From an uncultured Acinetobacter sp. (GTDB lineage Bacteria > Pseudomonadota > Gammaproteobacteria > Pseudomonadales > Moraxellaceae): 57,367 nt of DNA. Positions 8,663-18,191 of this stretch are shown here, piece by piece; position 1 is the first letter of the stretch, and each line of letters begins with the position of its first letter. The position numbers were made by a program, and so were the translations under genes. The stretch lies in the NCBI RefSeq assembly GCF_947624825.1, contig NZ_CANQLZ010000012.1:1-57367 (forward strand), read 5' to 3'. The notes beneath the pieces were generated by a model, which was given only the letters and a program-made list of their open reading frames with translations, did no database searches and had not been told where the DNA came from.

Positions 8663-11600
8663 TCACTCGCGCTCAAACCAACGCATTGGGCGTAGTTTAC
8701 GGTTAAGTTCATTGTTGCCTTGGACATTGTCGCCAGTGCCCCCAATAGAACAGCTATCCCCCTCACATTGACTATTCACAATGGTACGTGAATTTTGAGC
8801 ACCTTGACCTGCTGAACTCACATTAATGGGTGCAATACCAACCCCTGCATATAAGCTATTGCTCAGGCCACTATTTGAGCCACATGTACCAAATGGCATA
8901 CAGAAACGCTCAATGACGCTTTCACCTTTAATACCTGCATCACAGCCTTGAACCGTACCACTCTTGGCACTATCAAATACGCTCACAAATAATTGGTTAT
9001 TCATTAAGACTGGATCTGTGATTACTTTTGCGCCCATCGGAGTGCTATAGAACTTTTGCGCACCCTTATTTTTTTCATCAAGATCAAATGCATGTTCAGA
9101 GAACGTATATTTCCAACCCGCAATAGTCTCATCAAAGGCTTTATCAATACCTTTACGTTGATTACTCGTCAGCTCTACAGGTTCAACATCTTTTGTCAGC
9201 AACTGTGATGCGTTGAGTTTATATAAATTACTACGTGTGACATCTTTATCAAATAAGGTATAAATTGCATTAGGTTTCCAATTTGGCTCATCTGCAACGT
9301 CATGCATTGGTCTACTCAAATTTCCAGAACCAATGCTAATAGCAGCCATCACACGACCAGAACTTGGTATACGATAGATACTAAAAGTAGGTTGCGTGTA
9401 AAAACGTGGACGTTTGTAGGTATCATTGGTATGCATATCTGCTTGTAAATCGAGTAAACGCACTACATGTGTGGCAAAGGGCTGCTTATCATTGTGGAAG
9501 TTATTAATATCTATACGCCATACCTGACCACCTAAATCACCAAAATACAAATGATCCGTCAAACTATCCCCATCTCGATCCACTGTTTTAATCGTGCTCA
9601 CCACGCTGTAGGCTAAGTCAGGTACCTTATGCTCAATCGTTTTTTGTGCATTAGGTTTAATAGGATCATCACCTGACACATTGGTACTTGCCCACCACAA
9701 TAGATCACCGGTGTCGGCGTCAAACATATAGACCCCTGCACCACTGCGCTGCGGGCCTTGTTTTTGATCATAACCTGAACTTTCATAGCCTTGGTTTTGA
9801 CCGATATGGTCATAACCACCGCCTACAAACATCACCAGCTTATCTTGACCTTGCCAATTTACTCGTGTAATGACTGGTTTAGACCAACTTTGTCCCATAA
9901 AGCGCAAAGCATCGTACTCTTTGGTACCTGTAGGGCTATGCACTGATTGATTGATTGGATCGATATGGAATTTTACTTTAGGCTGATCAATATCACTTAA
10001 GTCAAGCGCGTAATAACTACGCCCTCCCATACGTAAACCACCATAGACCCACTGCTTACCAGCAACCTCAACATCGGTACGTGATCCAACGGTAATTTTG
10101 TCAGCTTCTTCACTCTCTGCTACATATTCAGTATGCACTGTCCATGCACCATCAATACCGTATAAGAATTTTCCTGTAGGGTCAGCAGCATTTAGATGAA
10201 CAAAGTTATTATGATTTGATTCCACCATCTCATTTGGGACAAAGGCAAATTTTTCTTTACCTGTATCAGCTTCTAAGATATGTAACACACCTTGGGTGGT
10301 ACCAAATAATACATAGTCTTCGCGTTCTGAGGTAGAAATATAACCATTGGCATCACGTTGTACTTTACCATTTTGAGTGAACAGCAATGGGTCGGAATGT
10401 AAAATTGCGCCCATTTGACGTAGCTCAGGGCGCTGCTGCCAAATCTGCATAATATCTTCGTCATCCACAGCCTTTGGATTGACCACGTTATAACCTAATA
10501 ATCCAAGTAAATAACCTCGAAGCTGATCTTGCGCGGTTAAACCTTTGTTAAAGTAGTCTTGATTAATTTGCTTTAAAGCCACATTTTGATTTTGTTGGCA
10601 AACAACCTGATTCTTTTTTTCTACACATTCACGCGTGGTATAAACAGTACGCTTAAATCCATTAGCGTCATTTTTACCCAAATCAAGTTGATTGAGTGCA
10701 CCACCTTGGAATAAACGTGGTTTGGCTTTTTCAGCATCGGTTAAAGAAGATTTTTCCCACAGATCCTTCACACTGTCTTTGACAACACCATTGGTAGCAA
10801 AAATGCTCTTATCATTTTGATCGACCACCAATCCTCTGCTACCAATACCATAACGTTTTAGGTTACCTGCCCATGCCGCAGCCGTACCCTGCACAGTAGG
10901 TTCATACATGGTCAGATAAGCGTATGGCTGCAATTCATAAGGATTTAAAATATCCACTGGAATAACAGCTTTATTCACCGATGCTGATGGAATGTCTTTT
11001 GATAAAACATTGACAAAGCTATTAAAACTTTTGGCAATATCTTGAGCTGACATTGCTGAATACCAACCACCACCACCATGTAACCCAAGCAGTGCAGTAT
11101 TTTTTAAATTATGTTTGGTACGCTTTGTATTAAGCAGGCTATTGGCATCTTCAAAAGCTTCTAACTCCTCAATGGCTTCTGCTAATTCAGCTTCATTTTC
11201 TGCGGTAGTCATAGCAAAATTGGAACTTGGCAATTCTTCAAACTGCTTACCTACACCTACAACAGCTGTTTTAATACTTAAACCAACTGGGTTAGCGCCA
11301 GTTTTTAGTTTTTCAGCATAGGCGGAGATACATGACCAACTTGAGTTATCTATATAATTATTCTCATTGCCAAATATATTAGTATAGTCTTTGAGTACAC
11401 CATTTTTACACATATTAGTACGGTAATCTGTATCGCCTAAAGAACGACTCATCATTCGTTTCATGTAAAAATCAATTGTGCCTTCGCCTTGTGAAGCATC
11501 ACCTGTATGCGATAAACCACCCGTAACCACATACACCCCTTGTGCATGACACGATTTTAACGACGGGTCTTCAACCTGCTTTGTAATTAGATCTGGGGCT

Positions 11601-12724
11601 TTATAGTTAATACCATCTACTACTTCAGTAGGTGCATAACGATAACCACTGGTTTTTAAATATTTACTATCATCATTGATTAAAAAACGTGCCCGATCCC
11701 ATGATAAATCTGCAGCATTGCGCTCGTTCATAGAGTATAAATCATCGTAGCTATCAAGCTTAGTGCTGATTTCCCAATCTTTACATTGACCAAACTCATC
11801 CCAAGAACCAGATTTACCTTTATCACAATCTCCCACAAAAGGCCAAAGCTTAGATTTTTCAAACTTTTCTTGTACTTTCCGATCTTCCCATTTAATCCAA
11901 GCTTTTTGCATTTCTCTAAAGCCGGCGTTGGTCGTGGTACCCATTAAATATGCTGCTGATTCTGCTAAAGCACTGGCGATAGGTACGTTGTCATTTTCGG
12001 TAAATTTATCCCACAAACTCTTTTTTGCATCTGTTGTGTTATATAAAATGGCCTGTACCAATGCCTCTCGCTGTTCCATTTTTTTGCCATTATACGTAAC
12101 CTGAGCATCAAGACGACGGGCAGGCAAAACGATCGCGGCGGACTTATCTGCATGTTTACTATTTTTATTGTTACTGACCAAGTAGGCTGGAAACACACTC
12201 AACCCTACGACTTTATCGCCACTTAAGGGTACGATGTCACGCTGTACGTCACCATCTAGCAAACCAATAAGCGCAATTTTGGCGCGCGTTAAGCGGTCAT
12301 AACATTGGTAGATATTATTTTCACGCCCAGTTATAGACATGTTACGTGGAATAAAATCACAAGTTTGCTTAACATAGGCCTCATAAGAGGGGAATTTTTT
12401 TCTTAAGAAAAAATTATTAAATTTAATGAAGTCGTCAGTATAAACGCAATATTTTGACTCGACTTTACGATTTTTATCACCAATGGTCAGTTCTTCTGGG
12501 TCTTGAACACTGCGCACACAACCATAATAGTCGCCATTACCATCATTAAGCGTACCAAATTTTTCACGCATGGTTCGGCTAACATCAAGCGAAATCATAA
12601 CCGCGGCTGAACCCTCTCCACCACGTTGATAAATCTCACGATCACTTGCCCATGTCGTATGACTCATGAAGCCTGTTGTTGCTAATACCATAACAATAGC
12701 ATTGCTGATTATTGTCTTTTTCAT
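8663..12724 (-). CDS. pilY1: PilY1 (ComC-like) pilus tip adhesin and calcium-binding protein
   Basis: The 1353-residue protein has a Sec signal peptide ending near Ala26 and a von Willebrand A-like N-terminal region whose metal-site motif is seen as D47-V-S-R-T51. The C-terminal part is the PilY1 beta-propeller, with the EF-hand-like calcium loop DRDGDSLTD at residues 1049-1057, followed by YFGDLGGQVWRIDI. PilY1 sits at the pilus tip, primes assembly with the minor pilins and supports adhesion, retraction control and DNA uptake. The start at 12724 has GGGAG eight bases ahead; the ATG five codons upstream overlaps that site and is unlikely. It lies 19 bases after pilX. Confidence 0.93.
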   Translation of the reverse strand: MKKTIISNAIVMVLATTGFMSHTTWASDREIYQRGGEGSAAVMISLDVSRTMREKFGTLNDGNGDYYGCVRSVQDPEELTIGDKNRKVESKYCVYTDDFIKFNNFFLRKKFPSYEAYVKQTCDFIPRNMSITGRENNIYQCYDRLTRAKIALIGLLDGDVQRDIVPLSGDKVVGLSVFPAYLVSNNKNSKHADKSAAIVLPARRLDAQVTYNGKKMEQREALVQAILYNTTDAKKSLWDKFTENDNVPIASALAESAAYLMGTTTNAGFREMQKAWIKWEDRKVQEKFEKSKLWPFVGDCDKGKSGSWDEFGQCKDWEISTKLDSYDDLYSMNERNAADLSWDRARFLINDDSKYLKTSGYRYAPTEVVDGINYKAPDLITKQVEDPSLKSCHAQGVYVVTGGLSHTGDASQGEGTIDFYMKRMMSRSLGDTDYRTNMCKNGVLKDYTNIFGNENNYIDNSSWSCISAYAEKLKTGANPVGLSIKTAVVGVGKQFEELPSSNFAMTTAENEAELAEAIEELEAFEDANSLLNTKRTKHNLKNTALLGLHGGGGWYSAMSAQDIAKSFNSFVNVLSKDIPSASVNKAVIPVDILNPYELQPYAYLTMYEPTVQGTAAAWAGNLKRYGIGSRGLVVDQNDKSIFATNGVVKDSVKDLWEKSSLTDAEKAKPRLFQGGALNQLDLGKNDANGFKRTVYTTRECVEKKNQVVCQQNQNVALKQINQDYFNKGLTAQDQLRGYLLGLLGYNVVNPKAVDDEDIMQIWQQRPELRQMGAILHSDPLLFTQNGKVQRDANGYISTSEREDYVLFGTTQGVLHILEADTGKEKFAFVPNEMVESNHNNFVHLNAADPTGKFLYGIDGAWTVHTEYVAESEEADKITVGSRTDVEVAGKQWVYGGLRMGGRSYYALDLSDIDQPKVKFHIDPINQSVHSPTGTKEYDALRFMGQSWSKPVITRVNWQGQDKLVMFVGGGYDHIGQNQGYESSGYDQKQGPQRSGAGVYMFDADTGDLLWWASTNVSGDDPIKPNAQKTIEHKVPDLAYSVVSTIKTVDRDGDSLTDHLYFGDLGGQVWRIDINNFHNDKQPFATHVVRLLDLQADMHTNDTYKRPRFYTQPTFSIYRIPSSGRVMAAISIGSGNLSRPMHDVADEPNWKPNAIYTLFDKDVTRSNLYKLNASQLLTKDVEPVELTSNQRKGIDKAFDETIAGWKYTFSEHAFDLDEKNKGAQKFYSTPMGAKVITDPVLMNNQLFVSVFDSAKSGTVQGCDAGIKGESVIERFCMPFGTCGSNSGLSNSLYAGVGIAPINVSSAGQGAQNSRTIVNSQCEGDSCSIGGTGDNVQGNNELNRKLRPMRWFERE

Positions 12725-12743
12725 TTTGAATACTCCCATGCTA

Positions 12744-13520
12744 TCAGTTACTTGCCGGCAACTTATTAAAACCTACCATATAGCTATAATCAGCCACTTG
12801 GGTGATATATGGCACGCCTAATCCTTCCAAACATTGTGAAACTGTTGTTGCAGCAGGACTGTTAATATCTAAAGATAAACTTTGAACGCGACCACTGAAA
12901 TGATTGGATAAACAATTTTCAATATCATCTTTTTTAGCCCCGCCTACTGAGGGCAAAACAGATGTGGCATAAATGGTGAAGCGCTCGTTATTTTGTGTCT
13001 TGGCTGAGATAAAATCAGTACCTGTGACATAGTTTGAAAAAGCCGGCTCTAATACGCCAGCTGTTGAACGTCTAATTGCCACTTGTGTAAGTACTGCGTT
13101 ACGCTCACTGGTATAAAACAAACTATTTTTTGGCTTACAAAAGCCTCGTTTGCCCAAGGTCGTATTTCTTAAACCTGTTGTTGTGAACTCAAGCATACTG
13201 GCTTGATTGATGGTAAAAGCGATACCCTGATTCTTTTTAAAACAAAATACTAACTCTTTATTGAGATTTTCAGGTTGGCTAATAAAACCCAAAATACCAT
13301 TAGCTGTAGACAATTGCTCAAGGTCACTCACCTCTTCTAAAGCCAACATCGCCGAGTCAGAACTTTGTCTTAACAATTCATTAATTTGGCTATTGGTAGC
13401 AATGTTTAATGACGTCATACTATGGCGCACACCTACTACACCAATAATGGTAATAATCACCAACATGATTAAGACCACCACTAAAGTTGAACCTTTTTGC
13501 TGCACTCGAGAATTTATCAT
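12744..13520 (-). CDS. pilX: Type IV pilus minor pilin PilX
   Basis: The 258-residue protein starts with MINSRVQQKG and then STLVVVLIMLV, the PilX N-terminal pattern, which lacks the Glu5 found in other pilins. A long globular domain follows. It is part of the minor-pilin priming complex. Its ATG overlaps the pilW stop in an ATGA arrangement, so translation is coupled. The leader and the position between pilW and pilY1 support the name; the globular part is too divergent to judge by eye. Confidence 0.88.
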   Translation of the reverse strand: MINSRVQQKGSTLVVVLIMLVIITIIGVVGVRHSMTSLNIATNSQINELLRQSSDSAMLALEEVSDLEQLSTANGILGFISQPENLNKELVFCFKKNQGIAFTINQASMLEFTTTGLRNTTLGKRGFCKPKNSLFYTSERNAVLTQVAIRRSTAGVLEPAFSNYVTGTDFISAKTQNNERFTIYATSVLPSVGGAKKDDIENCLSNHFSGRVQSLSLDINSPAATTVSQCLEGLGVPYITQVADYSYMVGFNKLPASN

Positions 13521-14578
13521 CTTAAGTCCTCCCCAAGAGCATTACGCAAGGCAACTGTTTGTGTGAGTACTTGACGTAAATGATAATCTTGTGAACCCAC
13601 TAATTTTAAGGCTGTTAAATCTAAAATATTAAAACTTTGATCTGCTTTTATGACTGAGCTTGGTACAGCATCTTGAGAACGTATCACTAGCCCCAATTTC
13701 ACACTGCGAATTTTCGGCAAATTGCTGGTGAGTGCTTTATAGTCACTTAAGGTCATATATCGGAATTTATTACTCTCGGTATAATTTCCTTCTGCCACAC
13801 CCAGCAAGACCCGAAAATGATCAACACGATTTAAAATAACTTGATTATTATTATTTAAACCTGTGACATTCACTTTACGATTTTCAGGTTGAGTGGCTAC
13901 ATATGCATCTTCCACAGCACCTAACTGATAGCGTCCAGCATCACAATACAGGGCAAGGTTTGAATTAGTTTGACCATCGGCTGTGGTCAGACCTGTGGTT
14001 GATCTTACAAAATAACGCTGCACGATATAGGTTTGATTAGCCACATCACCCAACACAATTTTTCCACCCTCACAGTCATAACCCACAACAATTGCTTGCT
14101 CATCTGCACTTAGACCATTGCTGACCTTGCGCAAGAAAGTTGAATCGTCGTAAACATTTTGTACTGCTTTATATTGAATGGTCAGTTGATCGCTTTTTTG
14201 ACCCACAAAGTTAGATGTACCAGGAAGTAGCGCCGTACCTGACATTTCATTTTGTTGTAAATCCAATAACCTAATCGTGTCAGTTCCAGTGGGTGAGGTA
14301 CCTGTAATATTACTTGCAGACAAAATTATCCCACCTTGTGCAATCTTTGAATCCAAAACCGGTAAAGATGCACCAAGATTCACTTTACGTAAGTCTTTAG
14401 CAACAAAATCAATTCCAAACAGACCATTGTCCTGTAAGTCACCTAAACCACGCTGCAACGATAAATTTGATTGAGAGGAAATAAACATTTGTATAGCCAC
14501 AGCCACCAAGATTAATCCGAGTGCTAGGGCAATCATCAGCTCAAGTAAGCTCAAACCATGTTGATAGAGTTTATTCAT
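13517..14578 (-). CDS. pilW: Type IV pilus minor pilin PilW
   Basis: The 353-residue protein has the prepilin leader MNKLYQHG cleaved before Leu9, with Glu13 at mature position 5, and then the LMIALALGLILVAVAIQMF helix. Its large size and the LGDLQDNGLFGIDFVAKDLR segment after the helix are typical of PilW. The start at 14578 is chosen because it shares one base with the pilV stop (TAATG); the 21 extra codons upstream are inside pilV and are not pilin-like. Confidence 0.9.
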   Translation of the reverse strand: MNKLYQHGLSLLELMIALALGLILVAVAIQMFISSQSNLSLQRGLGDLQDNGLFGIDFVAKDLRKVNLGASLPVLDSKIAQGGIILSASNITGTSPTGTDTIRLLDLQQNEMSGTALLPGTSNFVGQKSDQLTIQYKAVQNVYDDSTFLRKVSNGLSADEQAIVVGYDCEGGKIVLGDVANQTYIVQRYFVRSTTGLTTADGQTNSNLALYCDAGRYQLGAVEDAYVATQPENRKVNVTGLNNNNQVILNRVDHFRVLLGVAEGNYTESNKFRYMTLSDYKALTSNLPKIRSVKLGLVIRSQDAVPSSVIKADQSFNILDLTALKLVGSQDYHLRQVLTQTVALRNALGEDLR

Positions 14579-15114
14579 TATTCGTATGCCTCCATCACAA
14601 TACAGCGTGAAGCATCTACATAAGTACCACCATTGGTACATACATTTTCTTTACTTGGGTCACCGTCTTTAGGTAGCGTTTCATCCCAAGCAATGTAAAT
14701 ACACTGACGTTCCACACCACTACAAGGTTGCATCGCTACTTGCATACCTACCTCTTGGGCCTTAGCTTTAATCTCTATAGCATCAACATAGGCGAATTGG
14801 TCTTTTGTACAGGTGGATGTATGCGTGCATTCTGTTGGCATCACAACACCTTCTTCATCATCGGGATCAGGTGCAGGTTCGGGTGTTTTATAGGTTAGTT
14901 GTTCAACATAAATAGGTTGTGCAAATTGATTGGCTCGAATTTTTTCTGCAACATCACGCGCTATACTCATAGCTTGGGTACGATAATAAGCTTCGTTTGC
15001 TGCTTCTAAAGAGCGATATTGCAGTGCCATAAATCCCAACACAGCAACTGCTAAAATCAGTGCTGCAACCATCACTTCTATTAAGCCAATACCGCGTTGA
15101 GATGAATATGTCAT
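14578..15114 (-). CDS. pilV: Type IV pilus minor pilin PilV
   Basis: The 178-residue protein begins MTYSSQRG, is cleaved before Ile9 and has Glu13 at mature position 5. The segment IEVMVAALILAVAVLGFMALQYRSLEAA is characteristic of the PilV family. Four Cys in the second half may form disulfides. The ATG at 15114 overlaps the fimT stop (ATGA); a GTG two codons upstream is less likely. Confidence 0.9.
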   Translation of the reverse strand: MTYSSQRGIGLIEVMVAALILAVAVLGFMALQYRSLEAANEAYYRTQAMSIARDVAEKIRANQFAQPIYVEQLTYKTPEPAPDPDDEEGVVMPTECTHTSTCTKDQFAYVDAIEIKAKAQEVGMQVAMQPCSGVERQCIYIAWDETLPKDGDPSKENVCTNGGTYVDASRCIVMEAYE

Positions 15115-15557
15115 GAACACTGCCCCTTGGTTATATTTTGCACGGTGCCAAAACGGGATAAATGTAGCGTCATTGAAAGCTCAGAAGGCGCTGCTTGGTC
15201 GCATATTTTTAATTGGGTATCTACGGCCATTTCATTGTCAATCTTGATTTGACCTGATCCAGTAAATACTATTTCAGACACCTCAGTTTGGTCACTGGTT
15301 TGTCCTTTAGGCATCCAATTTTTATTATGGGTTGTGTTAAGTGCATCTTTACTGAGATAAACAGTGACGTCTTTTCTTGTTGCTAAGGCAGTTGTACGTG
15401 CTTCACTAAGCAACATATTTAACTCCATAACACTGCTTTCTAAATTATATTTACGTATCATACTAGCAAAAGAAGGTACAGCAAGCGTCGCTAAAATCGC
15501 CAAGACGCCAATCGTAATCATTAATTCGACTAAGGTAAATCCTTGTAATTTACGCAT
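15111..15557 (-). CDS. fimT: GspH/FimT-family pseudopilin, first gene of the minor-pilin operon
   Basis: The 148-residue protein has the leader MRKLQG, then FTLVELMITIGVLAILATLAVPSF, and the SEARTTALATRKDVTVYLS stretch that marks the GspH/FimT/FimU domain. It heads the operon fimT-pilV-pilW-pilX-pilY1-pilin-pilin; five of the six junctions overlap or nearly touch. A possible promoter upstream is TTTGTA (15620-15625) and GATAAT (15597-15602), read on the minus strand with 17-base spacing. FimU would be an equally good name. Confidence 0.9.
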   Translation of the reverse strand: MRKLQGFTLVELMITIGVLAILATLAVPSFASMIRKYNLESSVMELNMLLSEARTTALATRKDVTVYLSKDALNTTHNKNWMPKGQTSDQTEVSEIVFTGSGQIKIDNEMAVDTQLKICDQAAPSELSMTLHLSRFGTVQNITKGQCS

Positions 15558-15902
15558 TATTTATCCCATAAAAATTCAGCACCTTATCCTGTACTAATTA
15601 TCGAATAAGCAGCAGAAAATACAAACTCATCACAGATAAATGGCATAAAAAATCAGATAAGGATGCTACAAAAACCATAAGAAAAATCACATTAAATACA
15701 TATTTTTTATGATTCAAATTAAACACTTATTTTTATTGTTTAATAAATTTTAAAAACACCAACTTATTTAGTCAGGTATTTATTTCATCAGCTTAGATCA
15801 CAACACTGAATTAGAAGAATTTTTTATTGTATTTACTGCTAATAGGCTGCTTTTGTTTGCTAAAAAAACCAATGCTAAGCATTGGTTTAAATAAGATTAG
15901 AT
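15558..15902. other. Intergenic region between fimT and ispH
   Basis: About 345 very AT-rich bases. The fimT-proximal end holds a plausible sigma-70 promoter reading leftward and the ispH-proximal end holds the ispH terminator. No open frame or RNA gene is convincing in between. Confidence 0.6.
15862..15888 (-). terminator. Terminator after ispH
   Basis: A 10-bp stem (15866-15875 with 15879-15888) and a three-base loop lie just past the ispH stop and continue into a T-run on the minus strand. Confidence 0.85.
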
Positions 15903-16853
15903 TTAAGCTTGCGTAATAGGAATTCTTAATTCTTTAGGTAAACTAAAGGTAATGCTTTCTTCACGTCCCGCCAACTCTTGTGGAACATGTGCTCCCCAAT
16001 CTTGCAAACGCTGGATCACCTGCTTAATTAAGATTTCTGGCGCAGAAGCGCCTGCTGTCACCCCAATTTTAGCTTGGGCATTAAACCAATTTTTATCAAG
16101 TTCATCAGCATTATCAACTAAATAAGCTTGTTTACCCATACGCTCTGCTAATTCACGTAAACGGTTAGAGTTAGATGAATTTGGTGAACCAACAACTAAT
16201 ACTACATCACATCGAGCAGCCAAATCACGTACCGCATCTTGGCGATTTTGCGTGGCATAACAAATATCATCCTTACGTGGACCTTGGATACTTGGGAATT
16301 TTTGACGCAAAGCATCAATCACTTTAGCCGTATCATCAATCGACAATGTTGTTTGGGTGACAAAAGCCACTTGCTCAGGATTACGCACCACCAAGGCTGC
16401 GACGTCTTGTTCGTCTTCAACTAAATAAATTTCACCGCCATTTTTCTTGTCATATTGCCCCATAGTGCCTTCAACTTCAGGATGACCTTGGTGACCAATT
16501 AAAATGGCTTCAATCCCTTCACGGGCATATTTAGTGACTTCAATATGCACTTTAGTCACTAAAGGACACGTCGCATCAAAAACCTTTAGACCACGGCGTG
16601 TCGCTTCTTGTTGTACGGCTTTAGACACACCATGAGCACTAAAAATCACAATATTGTCGTCTGGAACTTCATCTAATTCATCTACAAAAATTGCGCCACG
16701 TTGACGTAAATCATCCACTACAAATTTATTATGTACCACTTCATGACGCACATAAATCGGTGGGTTAAAACACTCTAAGGCACGATTTACAATGGCAATT
16801 GCACGGTCTACACCTGCGCAAAAACCACGTGGATTAGCCAATACAATTTCCAT
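15903..16853 (-). CDS. ispH: 4-hydroxy-3-methylbut-2-enyl diphosphate reductase IspH
   Basis: The 316-residue iron-sulfur enzyme makes IPP and DMAPP in the last step of the MEP isoprenoid pathway. All three cluster cysteines are visible: Cys12 (GFCAGVDRA), Cys96 (DATCPLV) and Cys198 (DDICYAT). The substrate-binding His41 and His124 and the catalytic Glu126 (HQGHPE) are also present. The gene is divergent from gmk across 137 bases and has its own terminator. Confidence 0.97.
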   Translation of the reverse strand: MEIVLANPRGFCAGVDRAIAIVNRALECFNPPIYVRHEVVHNKFVVDDLRQRGAIFVDELDEVPDDNIVIFSAHGVSKAVQQEATRRGLKVFDATCPLVTKVHIEVTKYAREGIEAILIGHQGHPEVEGTMGQYDKKNGGEIYLVEDEQDVAALVVRNPEQVAFVTQTTLSIDDTAKVIDALRQKFPSIQGPRKDDICYATQNRQDAVRDLAARCDVVLVVGSPNSSNSNRLRELAERMGKQAYLVDNADELDKNWFNAQAKIGVTAGASAPEILIKQVIQRLQDWGAHVPQELAGREESITFSLPKELRIPITQA

Positions 16854-16990
16854 AGAATCCTCAAATACTCAGCTTATGGGTTGGATAAATGATTTTGAAA
16901 TAAATGTAAACAAAGTCACTTGGACTATTTAGTTTAGTGGCTGTCTACTTTAAAATAGAGAAGATATTTTATCATATCAGGAAAAATATC

Positions 16991-17614
16991 ATGTCGGGTC
17001 TCTTGTTTGTCGTTTCTGCCGCATCAGGAACGGGCAAAACGTCCCTTGTTAAAGCGCTGCTTGAACGTGTAACCAATTTACATGTTTCTGTATCGCACAC
17101 CACACGTGGTCAACGCGTGGGTGAACTTGACGGTGTACATTACCACTTTGCACAAAAAGAAGACTTTTTAAAACTGGTTGAAGAAGGCGGTTTTATTGAG
17201 TATGCCGAAGTTTTTGGTAACTATTATGGTACAGCGCAAGCCACTGTAAAAGAACAATTGGCCAAAGGTCATGACGTATTGCTTGAGATTGATTGGCAAG
17301 GTGCCGAGCAAGTACGTAAACTTTTTCCTGAATCAAAACAAATCTTTATTTTACCGCCAAGTCAGTTCGATTTGCGTCAGCGCTTATCTAACCGTGGCAC
17401 TGACTCAGTTGATGTGATTGAGCATCGCCTAAGCTGTGCGGTAGAAGACATGCAGCAGTACGTCAACTTTGATTATGTCATTATTAATGATGATTTTAAC
17501 AAGGCTTTACACGATCTTGAAGCGGTGATTACTGCCAATCGCTTGGCGTTTTTACAACAGGCTAATCGTCATCGTGACTTAATTCAAAAATTGATTACTC
17601 CTGTAAGCGAGTGA
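16991..17614 (+). CDS. gmk: Guanylate kinase
   Basis: The 207-residue cytoplasmic enzyme phosphorylates GMP to GDP. The P-loop (SGTGKTS, residues 12-18), the SHTTRGQRVGELDGVHYHF GMP-binding segment and EIDWQGAEQVR are as in the family. The start at 16991 follows AGGA at a good distance; 18 upstream in-frame codons do not look like Gmk. It leads the gmk-rpoZ-spoT-ridA series, a common arrangement that ties guanine nucleotide supply to (p)ppGpp metabolism. Confidence 0.97.
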   Translation: MSGLLFVVSAASGTGKTSLVKALLERVTNLHVSVSHTTRGQRVGELDGVHYHFAQKEDFLKLVEEGGFIEYAEVFGNYYGTAQATVKEQLAKGHDVLLEIDWQGAEQVRKLFPESKQIFILPPSQFDLRQRLSNRGTDSVDVIEHRLSCAVEDMQQYVNFDYVIINDDFNKALHDLEAVITANRLAFLQQANRHRDLIQKLITPVSE

Positions 17615-17690
17615 TTAAAACTTGAGTATTTAAGTAAAGACTTTTATACTGCACAGTCTATTTAAATTTACCATTCAACCGAGAATTCTT

Positions 17691-17972
17691 ATGGCACGCG
17701 TAACCGTTGAAGATTGTTTAGACCATGTAGACAACCGCTTTGAGCTTGTACTAGTGGCAAGCAAACGCGCGCGTCAATTGGCACGTCAAGGTATTGAACC
17801 AACTGTAGAATGGGACAACGATAAACCTACAGTGGTGGCTTTACGTGAAATTGCAGCTGGTCACGTTTCTAAAGATATTTTGAAACAACGTGAGCAAGAT
17901 TATCAAACGTCTAGCCTTGACCTTGCATTGTCTGCAAATAACTTGAATTTAGATGGTTTTTCTTTCCAATAA
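17691..17972 (+). CDS. rpoZ: RNA polymerase omega subunit
   Basis: The 93-residue protein is omega, which folds around the C-terminal part of beta' and takes part in ppGpp binding. The [30 protein letters not shown] start is diagnostic. It lies 76 bases after gmk and is closed by a strong terminator, so spoT is likely driven by its own promoter. Confidence 0.97.
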   Translation: MARVTVEDCLDHVDNRFELVLVASKRARQLARQGIEPTVEWDNDKPTVVALREIAAGHVSKDILKQREQDYQTSSLDLALSANNLNLDGFSFQ

Positions 17973-17989
17973 GAAAAGCTTTCTACCTA

Positions 17990-18016
17990 AAGCCTAGTTT
18001 TTAACTAGGCTTTTTT
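17990..18016 (+). terminator. Terminator after rpoZ
   Basis: A 10-bp perfect stem (17990-17999 with 18003-18012), a TTT loop and a run of T follow the rpoZ stop by 17 bases. Confidence 0.9.
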
Positions 18017-18191
18017 GTGCCCTGTACTTTTATATTTGTGCAATAAACGTTATAACATCTAATCTAGGCCAATCCTTTGCAATTAAAAAAGTTGCTCTTT
18101 TTTCACAGAAAAAATTGACAACTGACGCAGAATACATTTCATTAAAGGATTAGCCCATCAACTTATTTAACGTGTCTCGTAAAGGTGTTCT

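Noticed and set aside
8494..8766. 90-codon frame across the pilY1/pilin junction
   Set aside because: It overlaps two well supported coupled genes in another frame.
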